DNA of 64,000 nt, taken from NCBI RefSeq assembly GCF_011043775.1, contig NZ_JAAKXY010000004.1:372001-436000 (forward strand), written 5' to 3'. The position numbers and the translations under genes were made by a program. This DNA comes from Natronolimnobius sp. AArcel1 (lineage in GTDB: Archaea; Halobacteriota; Halobacteria; Halobacteriales; Natrialbaceae). Every line of letters starts with the position of its first letter. The stretch's first letter is position 1. Shown here in pieces: positions 33,443 to 43,273 of the stretch. The notes under the pieces are model-generated. The model did not search any database. It had not been told where the DNA came from and was given only the letters and a program-made list of their open reading frames with translations.

Positions 33443-33982
33443 ATGAGTCGCGTTCTGGTTGCCGCCGGCTCGAGCGAAGGCCAAACAACAACGATTGCCG
33501 AGCGGATCGGTGACGTACTCGCCGAGGAGAGCCACGAACCGACGCTCGTCCACCTGAAACACCCGCCCGCTGATCTCGATCTCGAGGACTATGACAGCGT
33601 GATCATCGGCGCGTCGATCCACGCTGGCACCCACCAGCGGTACGTGACGGCATTCGTCCGCGAACACCGAGAGGTGCTGAACCAACTGCCGACGGCATTT
33701 TACTCGGTGAGCCTCACTGCAGCGTCAGCCGATCCGGAGAGCCAAGCAACAGCCAGGGAACTGCTCGAGGAGTTTCTCGAGGAGACGGACTGGGAACCGG
33801 ACGTGACATTGGCGGTAGCGGGCGCGCTCAGGTACACTCAGTACGGCCTGCTCAAGCGCGTCGTGATGCGACGGATCGCGGGCAAGGAGAGCGGTGATAC
33901 CGACACCTCGCGGGACTACGAGTACACCAACTGGGACGACGTGGTGATGTTCGCACGGCAGGTCTCAGCGTTGTTGCGGTGA
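33443..33982 (+). CDS. Flavodoxin-domain protein (HemG-like)
   Basis: The start at MSRVLVAAGSSEGQTTTIA (33443) gives 179 residues. It has the FMN phosphate-binding loop at SSEGQTTTI, then YDSVIIGASIHAGTHQRY and FYSVSLTAA, as in menaquinone-dependent protoporphyrinogen oxidase HemG. Haloarchaea use many proteins of this type, so the substrate is not certain. Longer upstream extension was rejected because it lacks the flavodoxin N-terminal strand. Confidence 0.85.
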   Translation: MSRVLVAAGSSEGQTTTIAERIGDVLAEESHEPTLVHLKHPPADLDLEDYDSVIIGASIHAGTHQRYVTAFVREHREVLNQLPTAFYSVSLTAASADPESQATARELLEEFLEETDWEPDVTLAVAGALRYTQYGLLKRVVMRRIAGKESGDTDTSRDYEYTNWDDVVMFARQVSALLR

Positions 33983-34027
33983 CTCGTTGGGATAGAGAAG
34001 GCTACAGGCGGAACAGGCCGAGGCGGT

Positions 34028-35389
34028 TCACAGGAGCCCAACCGAACTCACCACGAACAATGCGAGAAGGGCCACCGCGAGCGCGGTTCCAACTGCCAGC
34101 GGCACGTTCTCGGCGGCTTTCTCGTGGATCGCCATCTCCTCGTACTCCTCGCGGAAGGTCTCGAGATTCGTCTCGTCGTAGAAGTACTTCGTTTTCAGCG
34201 CGAACCGTTCAGTGACCGCACAGCCCGTACAGACTGGCTCGGACTCGAGGCGCTCCACTCGAATGTGGTCGTCGCAGTTGATGCTGCCGCAGTTGTCGCA
34301 GTAGGTGACCTGATCCGCGCTCGTTCCGCAGTGAACGCACTCGTGGAACTCGTTCGCCGTGGTTGCTCTCGAGGGGCCAGCGGCGTAGTAGGCGAACTCG
34401 TAGTCGTACTCGCCAAGCGTGAGTTGCGAGCGGATGTGCGGGACGTAGACGGGGTCGATATCCCGCACGGTAACGTCCGACACCTTCGGCGTGCAGGTCT
34501 TCTCATAGTCGACGTTGTTCCCGCCCGTGTAGTGAACCGTCGTCGTGTGTGCCTGCCGAAGTCGGTCAACGGCCCACTCCTTATACTCGGTCTCGGTCTG
34601 GCCGAATCGCTTGCGCTCGCACAGATCGAACCGAGTCTCGAGATCGTGCTCCTCGAGTGCAATCCGCGCGTTCCGACTCCCGGCACCCGTCACAAGTGAC
34701 TGGACGGTCGCGCCGGGCACTCGAGGCGAGTCGCCATCGGCCAGCAACACGAGGTCGTCCGTTTCGTCGACACGGTGAATCACGCCGACGGAGGTTTCGA
34801 ACGTCGCGTTTGTCTCCGCCGAGACCGTGACGGTCGGCTCGAGGACGAGCGCCGTATCGGGCGTCGGAATCGTCGCCGGCTCGAGGTTCTCGACGGGCTG
34901 GACGGCCTCGAAAACAGGTGCGTTTCGGTCGGCAGTGGGGTGAGTTGGCCGGAGGGATTCGTCACAGAGGATTTCGATACGGCCGTTGTAGAGATCCATT
35001 CCGATCTCGTCGCCGATTTCGCGGAGATCGGTGCCGTCAAGCAGTTCGATGCCGCCGTCTGTCGTGCCGCCGAGGTCGGCCGCGTACTCCTGTGCTGGAG
35101 CGGTAAAGCGCCCGGTCGTGACGACCATGCCCCGTTTCGGGCCATCGTAGTCGTAGGTCGCGACCGCCGAGTGAAGTTTCTGGACGACCGGTCTGCTGAC
35201 CGTCTCGGTGTGTTTGCACTCGACGACGACGGCTCGCCGCGTCCCGTCGACGACTTCTTCCATCAGAATGTCCCGTCCCTCGTCTGCGGCTCGAGTCGAC
35301 TGGCGGACGTTTTCGTACCCCAGATGCCGAAACACGTCCTCCATCAAATCCTCGAACTCGTACCCCGAAAGCTCATCGAGCAGCGCCAT
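34028..35389 (-). CDS. Membrane-anchored Mrr-like endonuclease-fold protein with zinc ribbons
   Basis: The product from ATG 35389 has 453 residues. A TTG at 35410 is less likely. The N-terminal domain (about 5-110) has the Mrr-type restriction-endonuclease core: YEFEDLMEDVFRHLGY, GRDIL with Asp40, and VVVECKH with Glu57 and Lys59. A central domain of unknown type follows. A Cys-rich region at about 360-400 (CVHCG, CDNCG, CTGC) can bind zinc. The last 27 residues contain a membrane span (VGTALAVALLALFVVSSVG). A membrane-tethered nuclease fold is unusual for restriction. Confidence 0.8.
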   Translation of the reverse strand: MALLDELSGYEFEDLMEDVFRHLGYENVRQSTRAADEGRDILMEEVVDGTRRAVVVECKHTETVSRPVVQKLHSAVATYDYDGPKRGMVVTTGRFTAPAQEYAADLGGTTDGGIELLDGTDLREIGDEIGMDLYNGRIEILCDESLRPTHPTADRNAPVFEAVQPVENLEPATIPTPDTALVLEPTVTVSAETNATFETSVGVIHRVDETDDLVLLADGDSPRVPGATVQSLVTGAGSRNARIALEEHDLETRFDLCERKRFGQTETEYKEWAVDRLRQAHTTTVHYTGGNNVDYEKTCTPKVSDVTVRDIDPVYVPHIRSQLTLGEYDYEFAYYAAGPSRATTANEFHECVHCGTSADQVTYCDNCGSINCDDHIRVERLESEPVCTGCAVTERFALKTKYFYDETNLETFREEYEEMAIHEKAAENVPLAVGTALAVALLALFVVSSVGLL

Positions 35390-35498
35390 TCGTTCAGACG
35401 ATTCTTTCAATCACTCGTAGATAATGGTTCGGGCAGACGAAACCGGCAGCCGTTGCCGTCCCTGGAACGTCTTTTGAACCGGTCGTGGTCCACACGCT

Positions 35499-35948
35499 AT
35501 GTCTCCCGATGCAGACAACGGCCCCGGCGACAGCACAGGCCCCGACCTCGAGGCCCTCGAGTTGACGGAAACTGAAGAAGACGCCTTGCACGACCTGCAG
35601 TTGGGCATCGAGCACGTCCACCGCGCCTACGGCACCTTACTCGAGTTTCACCATCAACTCGGTCATGCGATGGATCGGATGAGCAACGCTGAGGAGGAAC
35701 TGCGCGAGGCCGGCCACGACCAGTGGGCGAATCGCCTGCGCGACGAGCACCTGCCGGCGGGTGCGATCAGCGATCAATGGACCTACGAACTCGTCGAAGA
35801 ATTCTCCGCAGAGTTTCTCGAGGACGTCGACGCCTTCGAGAGCGAAGTCAGAGACGAACTGGCGGACGGCATCGACCACGTAAGCGAGCGCAAGCAGCAA
35901 CGACAGCTCCGAGAGCGAATGCAGGATAACTCGAGCAGTGAGGAGTGA
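35499..35948 (+). CDS. Helical acidic protein, 149 residues, unknown function
   Basis: The product is predicted to be nearly all helical: DALHDLQLGIEHVHRAYGTLLEFHH, ELREAGHDQWANRLRDE, and VDAFESEVRDELADGIDH, ending in a Gln/Arg-rich coil. No membrane span or cofactor motif. It is divergent from the Mrr-like gene with a 110-base shared upstream region. I do not recognise the family. The layout resembles haloarchaeal stress-type proteins, but that is weak. Confidence 0.75.
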   Translation: MSPDADNGPGDSTGPDLEALELTETEEDALHDLQLGIEHVHRAYGTLLEFHHQLGHAMDRMSNAEEELREAGHDQWANRLRDEHLPAGAISDQWTYELVEEFSAEFLEDVDAFESEVRDELADGIDHVSERKQQRQLRERMQDNSSSEE

Positions 35949-36059
35949 CTGATCGCCGGAGACGCCGCTGAACACGGATCGCGGAGTGCAACGGTCGACC
36001 CGCCTCGCCGACTGCAGAGAGTGAGAAGTATTTTCGCCAGCCTCGTTGTACCGCCGTCC

Positions 36060-37232
36060 ATGAGCGACCAGTACGACGTCATCGTGATCGGGGTCGGCGG
36101 CATGGGCAGTGCAACCGTCGCCCACCTCGCAGACCGTGGCGTCGACGTGCTCGGCCTCGAGCGCCGCGATATTCCTCATAGCTATGGATCGTCTCACGGC
36201 CACTCACGCATCTTTCGGCTCGCCTACGGCGAGGGCTCTGGGTACGTCCCGCTCCTCCAGCGCGCCGAGGAGTTGTGGGAAACTCTCGAGGACGAACACG
36301 ACCGGCAACTGCTGTATCGAACCGGCTCGATCGACGCCGGACCAGCCGATTCGGACTTCCTTGGGGAGTCACAGCGGTCGTGCGATAAACACGACCTCGA
36401 GTACGAACGGTTCTCGAGCGACGAACTCACGGAGCGCTATCCCGGCTATCAGCTCCCCGAGGACTACGAGGCGATCTACCAGCCCGACGGCGGCTTTCTG
36501 GCCCCCGAGGAGTGTACCGTTGCCCACGTCAATCGCGCCCACGAGGCGGGAGCGACGATCCGTGCCCGCGAGCGCGTCGTCGACTGGCGGGCGCTCGAGA
36601 GCAAGAGTGACAGCGAGGATGATGGAAGCGACCAACACGGCGGCGTCCGTGTCGAGACCGACCACGACGCCTACGAAGCCGACAACCTCGTGATCACGGC
36701 AGGCGCGTGGGCCGCCCGCTTCGTGGACGCACTCGAGGACGTCCTCGTTCCCGAGCGACAGGTAACAGCGCGTCTCCAGCCGACCGAGCCTGCGCAGTTC
36801 GACCGCGAGCAGTTTCCCGTCTGGAATCTCGAGGTACCCGACGGGCGCTACTACGGCTTTCCCGTCCACGGCGTGCCTGGATTTAAATTCGGCCGCTACC
36901 ATCACCGCGAGGAGACGGTTGCGCCCGACGCATTCGAGCGCGAACCGACACAGGCCGACGAGCGACTGCTTCGAGAGTTTGCGGACACGTACTTCCCGGC
37001 CGGCGCAGGGCCGACAATGGGGATGGATACCTGTCTCTTTACGAACACGCCCGACGAGCACTTTGTTCTCGATACCCTCTCAGCACATCCGCAAGTCACC
37101 GTCGGCGCGGGCTTTTCTGGCCACGGCTTCAAATTCGCCAGCGTCATCGGTGAGATTCTGGCCGATCTGGCGCTCGAGGGTGAGACCGACCACGATATCT
37201 CCATGTTCGGATTGGATCGGTTCGCAGAGTAG
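36060..37232 (+). CDS. solA: N-methyltryptophan/sarcosine oxidase-family FAD enzyme
   Basis: The start at MSDQYDVIVIGVGGMGSATV (36060) gives 390 residues with the dinucleotide-binding GxGxxG in the first 20 residues, as in SolA and monomeric sarcosine oxidases. Downstream motifs include SSHGHSRIFRLAYGEG (FAD cofactor region), LITAGAWAARF-like VITAGAWAARF and FSGHGFKFASVIGEILADL. It oxidises N-methyl amino acids to an imine plus peroxide. The insertion SKSDSEDDGSDQHGG is acidic and haloarchaeal. The substrate remains uncertain. Confidence 0.88.
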   Translation: MSDQYDVIVIGVGGMGSATVAHLADRGVDVLGLERRDIPHSYGSSHGHSRIFRLAYGEGSGYVPLLQRAEELWETLEDEHDRQLLYRTGSIDAGPADSDFLGESQRSCDKHDLEYERFSSDELTERYPGYQLPEDYEAIYQPDGGFLAPEECTVAHVNRAHEAGATIRARERVVDWRALESKSDSEDDGSDQHGGVRVETDHDAYEADNLVITAGAWAARFVDALEDVLVPERQVTARLQPTEPAQFDREQFPVWNLEVPDGRYYGFPVHGVPGFKFGRYHHREETVAPDAFEREPTQADERLLREFADTYFPAGAGPTMGMDTCLFTNTPDEHFVLDTLSAHPQVTVGAGFSGHGFKFASVIGEILADLALEGETDHDISMFGLDRFAE

Positions 37233-37272
37233 GTGAGAAAATTGATTGGCCCTCGAACCGCTCGAGTCGCAG

Positions 37273-38214
37273 TTAGAACTCGCCCATCACGTCGTCGACG
37301 AACCGGTCGATTGTCTCGGGATCGTTCTTCGGGACGCCGATCTGGAAGCGATCAACGTTGAGAGCCTGATACTCCTCGATACCAGCGGCGACCTCCTCCG
37401 CGGTGCCGATGAGTCCCCGGAACTCGTCTCGAGGCGTCGTGTCTTCGTCAGTTTCCTCGAGCAGGTCCTCGTAGACCGCGTGTGCGTCGTCGGTGTCGTC
37501 GCGGATAATTGTCGGAATCGTGACTGTTGTGTCGATCTCGTCGTAGTCGCGACCGGCGTTTTCGCAGTGCTCACGGAGGACAGAAAGCTTGTGTTCGTAC
37601 TGCTCAGGCGTGACGCCCGGGAGGTTCCACCAGTCAGCGTACTCGGCAGTGAGCCGGAGAGTAAGCTGTTCGCCGCCACCGCCGACCAGAATGGGTACGT
37701 CGTCGGGTTTGGGGTTCAAATAGAGGTCATCGACGTCGTAATACTCTCCCTCATAGCTAACTGGTGACTCCTCAGTCCAGACGGTCTCACAGAGCTTGAT
37801 AGCATCCCGAAGTTGTCGAATCCGCTCGTCTGCCGGCGGAAACTCCATGTCCATCGCATCGTACTCGTCCTCGTACCAGCCCGCACCGATACCGAGCACT
37901 GCACGCCCCTCCGAGAGCGCATCGAGCGAACTGACGACCTTCGCGAGATAGACTGGATTCCGATAATGAACGCAGGTCACGAGCGCGCTCAGCGTGATCT
38001 CGTCCGTCGCGGCTGCAACCGCTGACAGTCCCGAATAGCACTCCACAAACGGCTCGTCCCGATGCCCATGAAACGGGAGTTGCCAGAGATGATCCATCAG
38101 CGAGAGCCAGGTGAAGCCGTCGTCCTCGAGTCGTTGTGCTCTGTCGATGAGCGCCGCAGCGGGGGAGCGGTCGTCGTGGGTCGCGAACGAACTGTGGTGG
38201 TAGCCAAACTCCAT
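37273..38214 (-). CDS. LLM-class (luciferase-like) F420-type oxidoreductase
   Basis: The 313-residue protein has a luciferase-like TIM barrel: FGYHHSSF at the start, WLSLMDHLWQLP, ALVTCVHYRNPVYLAK and GIGAGWYEDEYDAM. The PILVGGGGEQLTLRLTAEYADWWN motif is typical of F420-dependent members. Cofactor F420 or FMN cannot be told apart with certainty. The substrate is unknown. A second LLM-type gene precedes it by 63 bases on the same strand. Confidence 0.88.
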   Translation of the reverse strand: MEFGYHHSSFATHDDRSPAAALIDRAQRLEDDGFTWLSLMDHLWQLPFHGHRDEPFVECYSGLSAVAAATDEITLSALVTCVHYRNPVYLAKVVSSLDALSEGRAVLGIGAGWYEDEYDAMDMEFPPADERIRQLRDAIKLCETVWTEESPVSYEGEYYDVDDLYLNPKPDDVPILVGGGGEQLTLRLTAEYADWWNLPGVTPEQYEHKLSVLREHCENAGRDYDEIDTTVTIPTIIRDDTDDAHAVYEDLLEETDEDTTPRDEFRGLIGTAEEVAAGIEEYQALNVDRFQIGVPKNDPETIDRFVDDVMGEF

Positions 38215-38277
38215 GGGTGTTCATTCTCGACTGGGAAGTAATACGGTCGGGAGGGGGCAAGACCGTCGCCAAGCGGC

Positions 38278-39192
38278 TCACACGGCATCGATGATTTCAT
38301 CCGCAAACCGCGAGAGCGCCGCTTCACTGTCGTCGTTGCCAATCCCGACGATGACGTGGTCGACGCCGTAGTCTGCGAGTTGGCGGAAATAGTCTTGGAA
38401 CCACTCGACACCGGCTCGGTACCCGAGGTGCAGTTGCTCCGGCTGAGCAGTAGGGTCCTCGGCCAACTCCACGCGAACCGCCATCGCATAGGGCTTGTCG
38501 CCCGCCTTCTCGCGCCAGTCGAACAGATAGTCCGCGAGCGTGCGCTCTGGAAGATGGTAAAAGAGCCAGCCGTCGCCGTGTTCGGCGATCCACTCACGAG
38601 ATTGGCGGGCGTTCCCCGTCGGCAGCATCGGAATCGTCTCCGTCGTCGGCTCTGGCACGACTGAGAGTTCGCCGGTTAGGGACCCCCACTCGCCCTCGAG
38701 CGAGGGTGCATCCTCGCGCCACATGGTTCGAATCGCCTCGAAGCGTTCTCGGAAGGCCTCACCGCGCTCGGCTTTCTCGAGGCCGAATGCGGGAAACTCG
38801 GGGTCGCGGTCGCCCGAGGCCACGCCGAGGACGAGTCGCCCGTCGGAGAGTTGATCGACAGTCGCTGCCGACTTCGCGACGTGAATCGGATGCCGGAGCG
38901 TGAGGACGATGCTTGCCGTCCCAAGTGCGATCTCGTCCGTGTGTGCGGCGACGTGAGAGAGCCACGGCCACGTATCGAACGTCTGGCCCGCATCGCCGAA
39001 TTTCGGCCAGTAGGTCGGTACGTCTCGAGCCCAGAGCCCGTCGAACCCGACCGCCTCGGCGTGTTTCGCGAGGTGGAGTTCGTCGTGTCTATCGGGCGTG
39101 GAGCGGTTCGTCCCCGTCAACGGAAAACTCGCACCGAAGGTCATCTCCTCGGTCTCGAAGAGTCGCTGATAGCCGGCGTTTTCGTGGGACAT
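38278..39192 (-). CDS. LLM-class oxidoreductase (BA3436-type)
   Basis: The 304-residue protein starts MSHENAGYQRLFETEEMTFG. It has FPLTGTNRSTPDRHDELHLAKHAEAVGFDGLWARD, consistent with the BA3436-type luciferase-like family. Later LTLRHPIHVAKSAATVDQL, VLGVASGDRDPEFPAFG and WLFYHLPERTL. It is the upstream gene of the pair. Substrate unknown. Confidence 0.86.
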   Translation of the reverse strand: MSHENAGYQRLFETEEMTFGASFPLTGTNRSTPDRHDELHLAKHAEAVGFDGLWARDVPTYWPKFGDAGQTFDTWPWLSHVAAHTDEIALGTASIVLTLRHPIHVAKSAATVDQLSDGRLVLGVASGDRDPEFPAFGLEKAERGEAFRERFEAIRTMWREDAPSLEGEWGSLTGELSVVPEPTTETIPMLPTGNARQSREWIAEHGDGWLFYHLPERTLADYLFDWREKAGDKPYAMAVRVELAEDPTAQPEQLHLGYRAGVEWFQDYFRQLADYGVDHVIVGIGNDDSEAALSRFADEIIDAV

Positions 39193-39266
39193 GGATTCGC
39201 TCGAGCTATCGGCTCGGAGCGGATGTCGCTACCGGTTCGCGCCGTCTATGAGTCGTCGGGCACCGC

Positions 39267-40328
39267 TCAGATATCGACGGCAAACGGTGCGAACTCGCCG
39301 GCGCGACTCGCGAAGCCGCCAAGCAACGTCGCCACGTCCTCGAGGTCGTCGGTGTCGATTACCTCGACAGGGGTGTGCATGTACCGGTTCGGAACGGAGA
39401 CGACCTGCGATGGGATCCCACCCGCTGCCGTGAAGAAGCCATCTGCATCCGTTCCCGTCCCGAGACCGAGCGCCTCGAGTTGCACATCGACCTCGCGGTC
39501 TGCGGCGACCGAACGCAATGCCTCGAAGAGCACGGGATGATTCGAACTGCCGCGGCCGAGCGCGGGTCCACCACCGAGGTCCATCCGACTCGTCTTCTCA
39601 CTCGGCGCGGAGGGATAGTCGACTGCGTGCCCGACGTCGACGACCACGACGGCATCCGGCTCGAGATCGAACCCGACCATCTTCGCGCCCTCGCGGCCGA
39701 CCTCCTCCTGAACGGTTGAGACGGCGTAGACGGTCGCTTCGGTATCGGTTTCGACTGCATTTCGAAAGCCCTCGGCGGCGGCCCACGTCCCGACTCGATT
39801 GTCGATTCCGCGGGCGGCGAGACGCGTCTCCGAGAGCCACGAGACCGTCGATGAGAACGTGATGGGATCACCGATCTCGAGGCGCCCGCTCGCTTCAGCC
39901 TCACTTTCGGCGCCGATGTCGATCCAGAGGTCTGAAATCTCTGGGTCGTCGTCGCTCTCGTCGCGAAGGTGGATCGCAGTCTGTCCGACGACTCCCTCGA
40001 CGGGGCCGTCTGCGGCGTGAATCGTGACGTGTTGGCCCTGCGAGACCGACGGGTCGCTGCCGCCGATGCGCCCCGGTCTGACGAAGCCGTCGTCGTCGAT
40101 AGCGCGGACGATAAAGCCGATTTCGTCGGCATGCCCCGTCAGGACGACCTCAGGTGCGTCGGGATCGCCCTCGTGGACAGCGATAGCGTTCCCGTAAGCG
40201 TCTGTCCGTACGTCGTCTGCGAACTGGTCGACGTAGTCCAGCCAGACGCGCTGACCGCGAGTTTCGTACCCTGACGGCGAGGGCGTCTCGAGCAGTTCGA
40301 CGAGGAAGTCACGTGACGAAGCGTCCAT
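39267..40328 (-). CDS. M42-family metallopeptidase
   Basis: The 353-residue protein carries M42/M20-type metal ligands: LTGHADEIGF (His and Asp), GIDNRVGTWAA (bridging Asp), EEVGREGAKM (catalytic Glu pair), VVDVGHA and a C-terminal MHTPVEVIDTDD. M42 peptidases are large tetrahedral aminopeptidases that trim peptides. The C-terminal motif RYMHTPVEVIDTDDLE is well conserved. The gene is monocistronic, upstream of the aconitase block. Confidence 0.92.
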   Translation of the reverse strand: MDASSRDFLVELLETPSPSGYETRGQRVWLDYVDQFADDVRTDAYGNAIAVHEGDPDAPEVVLTGHADEIGFIVRAIDDDGFVRPGRIGGSDPSVSQGQHVTIHAADGPVEGVVGQTAIHLRDESDDDPEISDLWIDIGAESEAEASGRLEIGDPITFSSTVSWLSETRLAARGIDNRVGTWAAAEGFRNAVETDTEATVYAVSTVQEEVGREGAKMVGFDLEPDAVVVVDVGHAVDYPSAPSEKTSRMDLGGGPALGRGSSNHPVLFEALRSVAADREVDVQLEALGLGTGTDADGFFTAAGGIPSQVVSVPNRYMHTPVEVIDTDDLEDVATLLGGFASRAGEFAPFAVDI

Positions 40329-40425
40329 GGTTCATTCTTGTGGACAGCGTGTCGAATACGTGACGGTACAAAATAGCGGAATCTGGCTGCCAGTGCAAAA
40401 ATCGAATCAGTTCGGAACGCGCCGA

Positions 40426-42399
40426 TCAGTCGTCAGCCGGCGCAGCGCCGCTGCCACTTTCTTCGGCCTGTGCTTTCGTCCAGGCGAGTTTGCCACCGGC
40501 GGCGAGGATGTCGCGTTCGCGCTCGGAGGCGTCGAGCGTGGCGGTGTACTCCTCACCGTTGACTTCGACCGTGAACTCCTCCTGACCGGAGGTGACGCCC
40601 TCGTAGACGTCGTCGACGATTTCGATCTCGTCGCCCTGATCGATGTCGTCGTAGGTGTCCTCGTCAATCGTCAGCGGGACGATCCCGAAGTTAAAGAGGT
40701 TCGCGCGGTGGATGCGTGCGAAGCTCTGTGCGAGGACGCCCTCGATGCCGAGATACATCGGACACATCGCGGCGTGTTCTCGAGAGGAGCCCTGGCCGTA
40801 GTTTTCGCCAGCGACGAGGAAGCCGCCGTCGGCGTTTTTCGCGCGCTCGGCGAAGGTGTCATCGACGCGGGAGAGGGTGAACTCGGAGAGTTTGTCGATG
40901 TTCGACCGGTACATCAGGATATCCTGCGTTGCAGGGATGATGTGGTCGGTCGTGATGTTGTCTTCCATCTTGAGGTGCACGTCGCCCGTGATATCGGAGC
41001 CGAGCTGATCTTTCAGCGGCACGTCACCGATGTTTGGCCCTTTGACGAGTTCGTCGTCGATGGCCTCTTCGGGCGTGATGAGGTCCGTCTTCGAACCGTC
41101 GTACTCGTCTGGCAGCTCGATGCCTGGATCCTCGAGGTCGCCGAGTTCGTCGGCGAGGTTCCGTGGATCGATGATTTCGCCTTTGATCGCCGCAGCGGCA
41201 GCGACCTCTGGCGAACAGAGATAGACGTTGTCATCTTCGATACCCGAACGGCCCTCGAAGTTGCGGTTGAACGTTCGCAGCGAGACCGAATCGGAAGCCG
41301 GCACGTGACCGATCCCGATACAGGCACCACAGGTTGCCTCGGAGAAGTTGACGCCAGCGGCCATCATCTCCGCGACCCAGCCCTCGCGAGCGAGCATCTC
41401 ACTCGCTTGCTTGGAGCCAGGTGCGACGATCATCTCGGTGGCCGGGTTGATCTCGCGACCCTCGAGCATCTTCGCGGCGGGGAGAACGTCCTCGTAGCCG
41501 CCGTTCGTACAGGAGCCGACGATGACCTGCTCGACGGACTCGCCCTCTACTTCGCTGACGGGGACGACGTTGTCCGGCATCGATGGCTGCGCGATCAGCG
41601 GCTCGAGATCCGAGAGATCGACAACGATTTCGTCGTCGTACTCGGCGTCATCGTCCGGCTGGATCTCCTCGTATTCCTCCGCGCGGTTGACGCGCTCGAG
41701 GTAGTCTTTGGTCTGCTCGTCGGTCGGGAAGATCGACGAGGTGGCACCGAGTTCGGTGCCCATGTTCGTGATCGTCATCCGCTCGGGCGCGGTGAGCGTC
41801 TCGACACCGGGGCCGGTGTACTCGAGAATCTTGCCGACGCCGCCTTTGACGCTGAGTCGGCGGAGCATCTCGAGGATGACGTCTTTTGCGGTGGCCCACT
41901 CGGGGAGTTCACCCTCGAGGCGGACGTTGACGACTTCTGGCATCTCGATGTAGTACGGTGCGCCGCCCATGGCGACGGTGACGTCGATCCCGCCCGCACC
42001 GATTGCGAGCTGGCCGAGGCCGCCGGGGGTCGGCGTGTGGCTGTCGGAGCCGAGCAGCGTCTTCCCGGGCGCGGCGAAGTTTTCGCGGTGAACGTTGTGG
42101 CAGATGCCGTTACCGGGGCGAGAGAAGTGTGCCCCGTAGGTTCCGGCTGCAGAGCGCAGGAAACGGTGGTCGTCGGTGTTTTTAAAGTCGAACTGATACG
42201 TCTGGTGATCGCAGTACTGGGCTGCAATCTCGGTCTGGACTTCGTCCAGTCCCATCGCTTCGAACTGGAGCCAGACCATCGTCCCGGTCGTATCCTGGGT
42301 GAGCACCTGGTCGATCTCGATCCCGATTTCCTCGCCGGTCTCGAGTTCGCCCTCGACGAGGTGGTCGTCAAGTACCTTTTCGGTGAGAGTCTGTCCCAT
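40426..42399 (-). CDS. acn: Aconitate hydratase
   Basis: The 657-residue aconitase interconverts citrate and isocitrate in the citric acid cycle. The [4Fe-4S] cluster Cys are in VGSCTNGG (one) and EATCGACIGIGH (two). The active-site segment GSSREHAA is near the C-terminus, and HTPTPGGLGQLAIGAGG near residue 115. The size fits the mitochondrial-like archaeal group. A plus-strand frame of 707 residues spans the same DNA and is an antisense artefact. Confidence 0.97.
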   Translation of the reverse strand: MGQTLTEKVLDDHLVEGELETGEEIGIEIDQVLTQDTTGTMVWLQFEAMGLDEVQTEIAAQYCDHQTYQFDFKNTDDHRFLRSAAGTYGAHFSRPGNGICHNVHRENFAAPGKTLLGSDSHTPTPGGLGQLAIGAGGIDVTVAMGGAPYYIEMPEVVNVRLEGELPEWATAKDVILEMLRRLSVKGGVGKILEYTGPGVETLTAPERMTITNMGTELGATSSIFPTDEQTKDYLERVNRAEEYEEIQPDDDAEYDDEIVVDLSDLEPLIAQPSMPDNVVPVSEVEGESVEQVIVGSCTNGGYEDVLPAAKMLEGREINPATEMIVAPGSKQASEMLAREGWVAEMMAAGVNFSEATCGACIGIGHVPASDSVSLRTFNRNFEGRSGIEDDNVYLCSPEVAAAAAIKGEIIDPRNLADELGDLEDPGIELPDEYDGSKTDLITPEEAIDDELVKGPNIGDVPLKDQLGSDITGDVHLKMEDNITTDHIIPATQDILMYRSNIDKLSEFTLSRVDDTFAERAKNADGGFLVAGENYGQGSSREHAAMCPMYLGIEGVLAQSFARIHRANLFNFGIVPLTIDEDTYDDIDQGDEIEIVDDVYEGVTSGQEEFTVEVNGEEYTATLDASERERDILAAGGKLAWTKAQAEESGSGAAPADD

Positions 42400-42684
42400 A
42401 GCACCCAGAAATGCGCTTTCCGGCGTGATAAATCCAGCGTGTTACTATGAGGATTGACCGTGTGAAACCCGTCCTCGACGGAATTGTATGCGCGTTACGT
42501 ACCCAAGTAGTAGACATTCATCCAATTTTATGTCTTATTGCCAGACTCGAGTGGACAGTTGTAGGATTGGTACGAGACGACTGCAGTCGTCGAAATCGAT
42601 GTGAGCGACGGGCGATGAGCCTCAAGCGAGGCCGCGGGGACGAACGAACACGCTTTTTTAGCGTCCATCCCGTCGGCTACGGAC

Positions 42685-43167
42685 ATGTTCCGTTCTGGCG
42701 CGTTCGTCGCGGACCACATCTCCCCGACGACCGACGAGCAAGTCCAACCCAATGGGGTCGACCTCACCCTAGATATCGTCTTCGAACAACTCGAGCCGGG
42801 TCGAATCGGCCGCGATGGCAAAGAGATCGGTGACCGTGTCGCTCGCCCACTCGAGGAACTCGAGAAGAAAGAACCCGATACGTACTACCTCCCGAAGGGC
42901 GTCTACGTTGCCCGCTACGGCGAGCGCATCGAGATTCCGGAGGGCCACGTCGGCTTCGTCTACCCCCGCTCGTCACTGATGCGCAACTCCTGTATGCTCA
43001 ACACGGCCGTCTGGGACGCCGGCTACCAGGGCCGTGGCGAGGGTCTCCTGCAGGTCCACCACGATATCCAGATCGAACGCGGCGCGCGGATCGCCCAGAT
43101 CGTATTCGCTGAAGCGAGCCACGACGACGTCTACGACGGAAGTTATCAGGGCGAAAATCTCGAGTAA
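42685..43167 (+). CDS. dut: dUTPase/dCTP deaminase-family protein (Dut)
   Basis: The 160-residue protein has the trimeric dUTPase-type motifs VQPNGVDLTLD, HVGFVYPRSSLMRN, and NTAVWDAGYQGRGEG with the catalytic Asp, then IAQIVFAEA near the end. It hydrolyses dUTP to dUMP and pyrophosphate. A dCTP-deaminating sibling is the alternative, because the families share these motifs. A run of T (ctttttta) at 42653-42660 upstream may be part of the promoter. Confidence 0.88.
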   Translation: MFRSGAFVADHISPTTDEQVQPNGVDLTLDIVFEQLEPGRIGRDGKEIGDRVARPLEELEKKEPDTYYLPKGVYVARYGERIEIPEGHVGFVYPRSSLMRNSCMLNTAVWDAGYQGRGEGLLQVHHDIQIERGARIAQIVFAEASHDDVYDGSYQGENLE

Positions 43168-43273
43168 CTGCTTCCCGTTACTTCCAGACTGAAGGTAGCG
43201 TTCGCCTCGATTTTCTACACCGTCCATCGATCAGATATCTATACTTATTACAGCGGGAGCAGTGCTGTGTCCT

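Noticed and set aside
40327-42450. A plus-strand open frame of 707 residues
   Set aside because: It is antisense to the clear aconitase gene (cluster Cys motifs intact). High GC with strong third-position bias keeps the complementary frame open.
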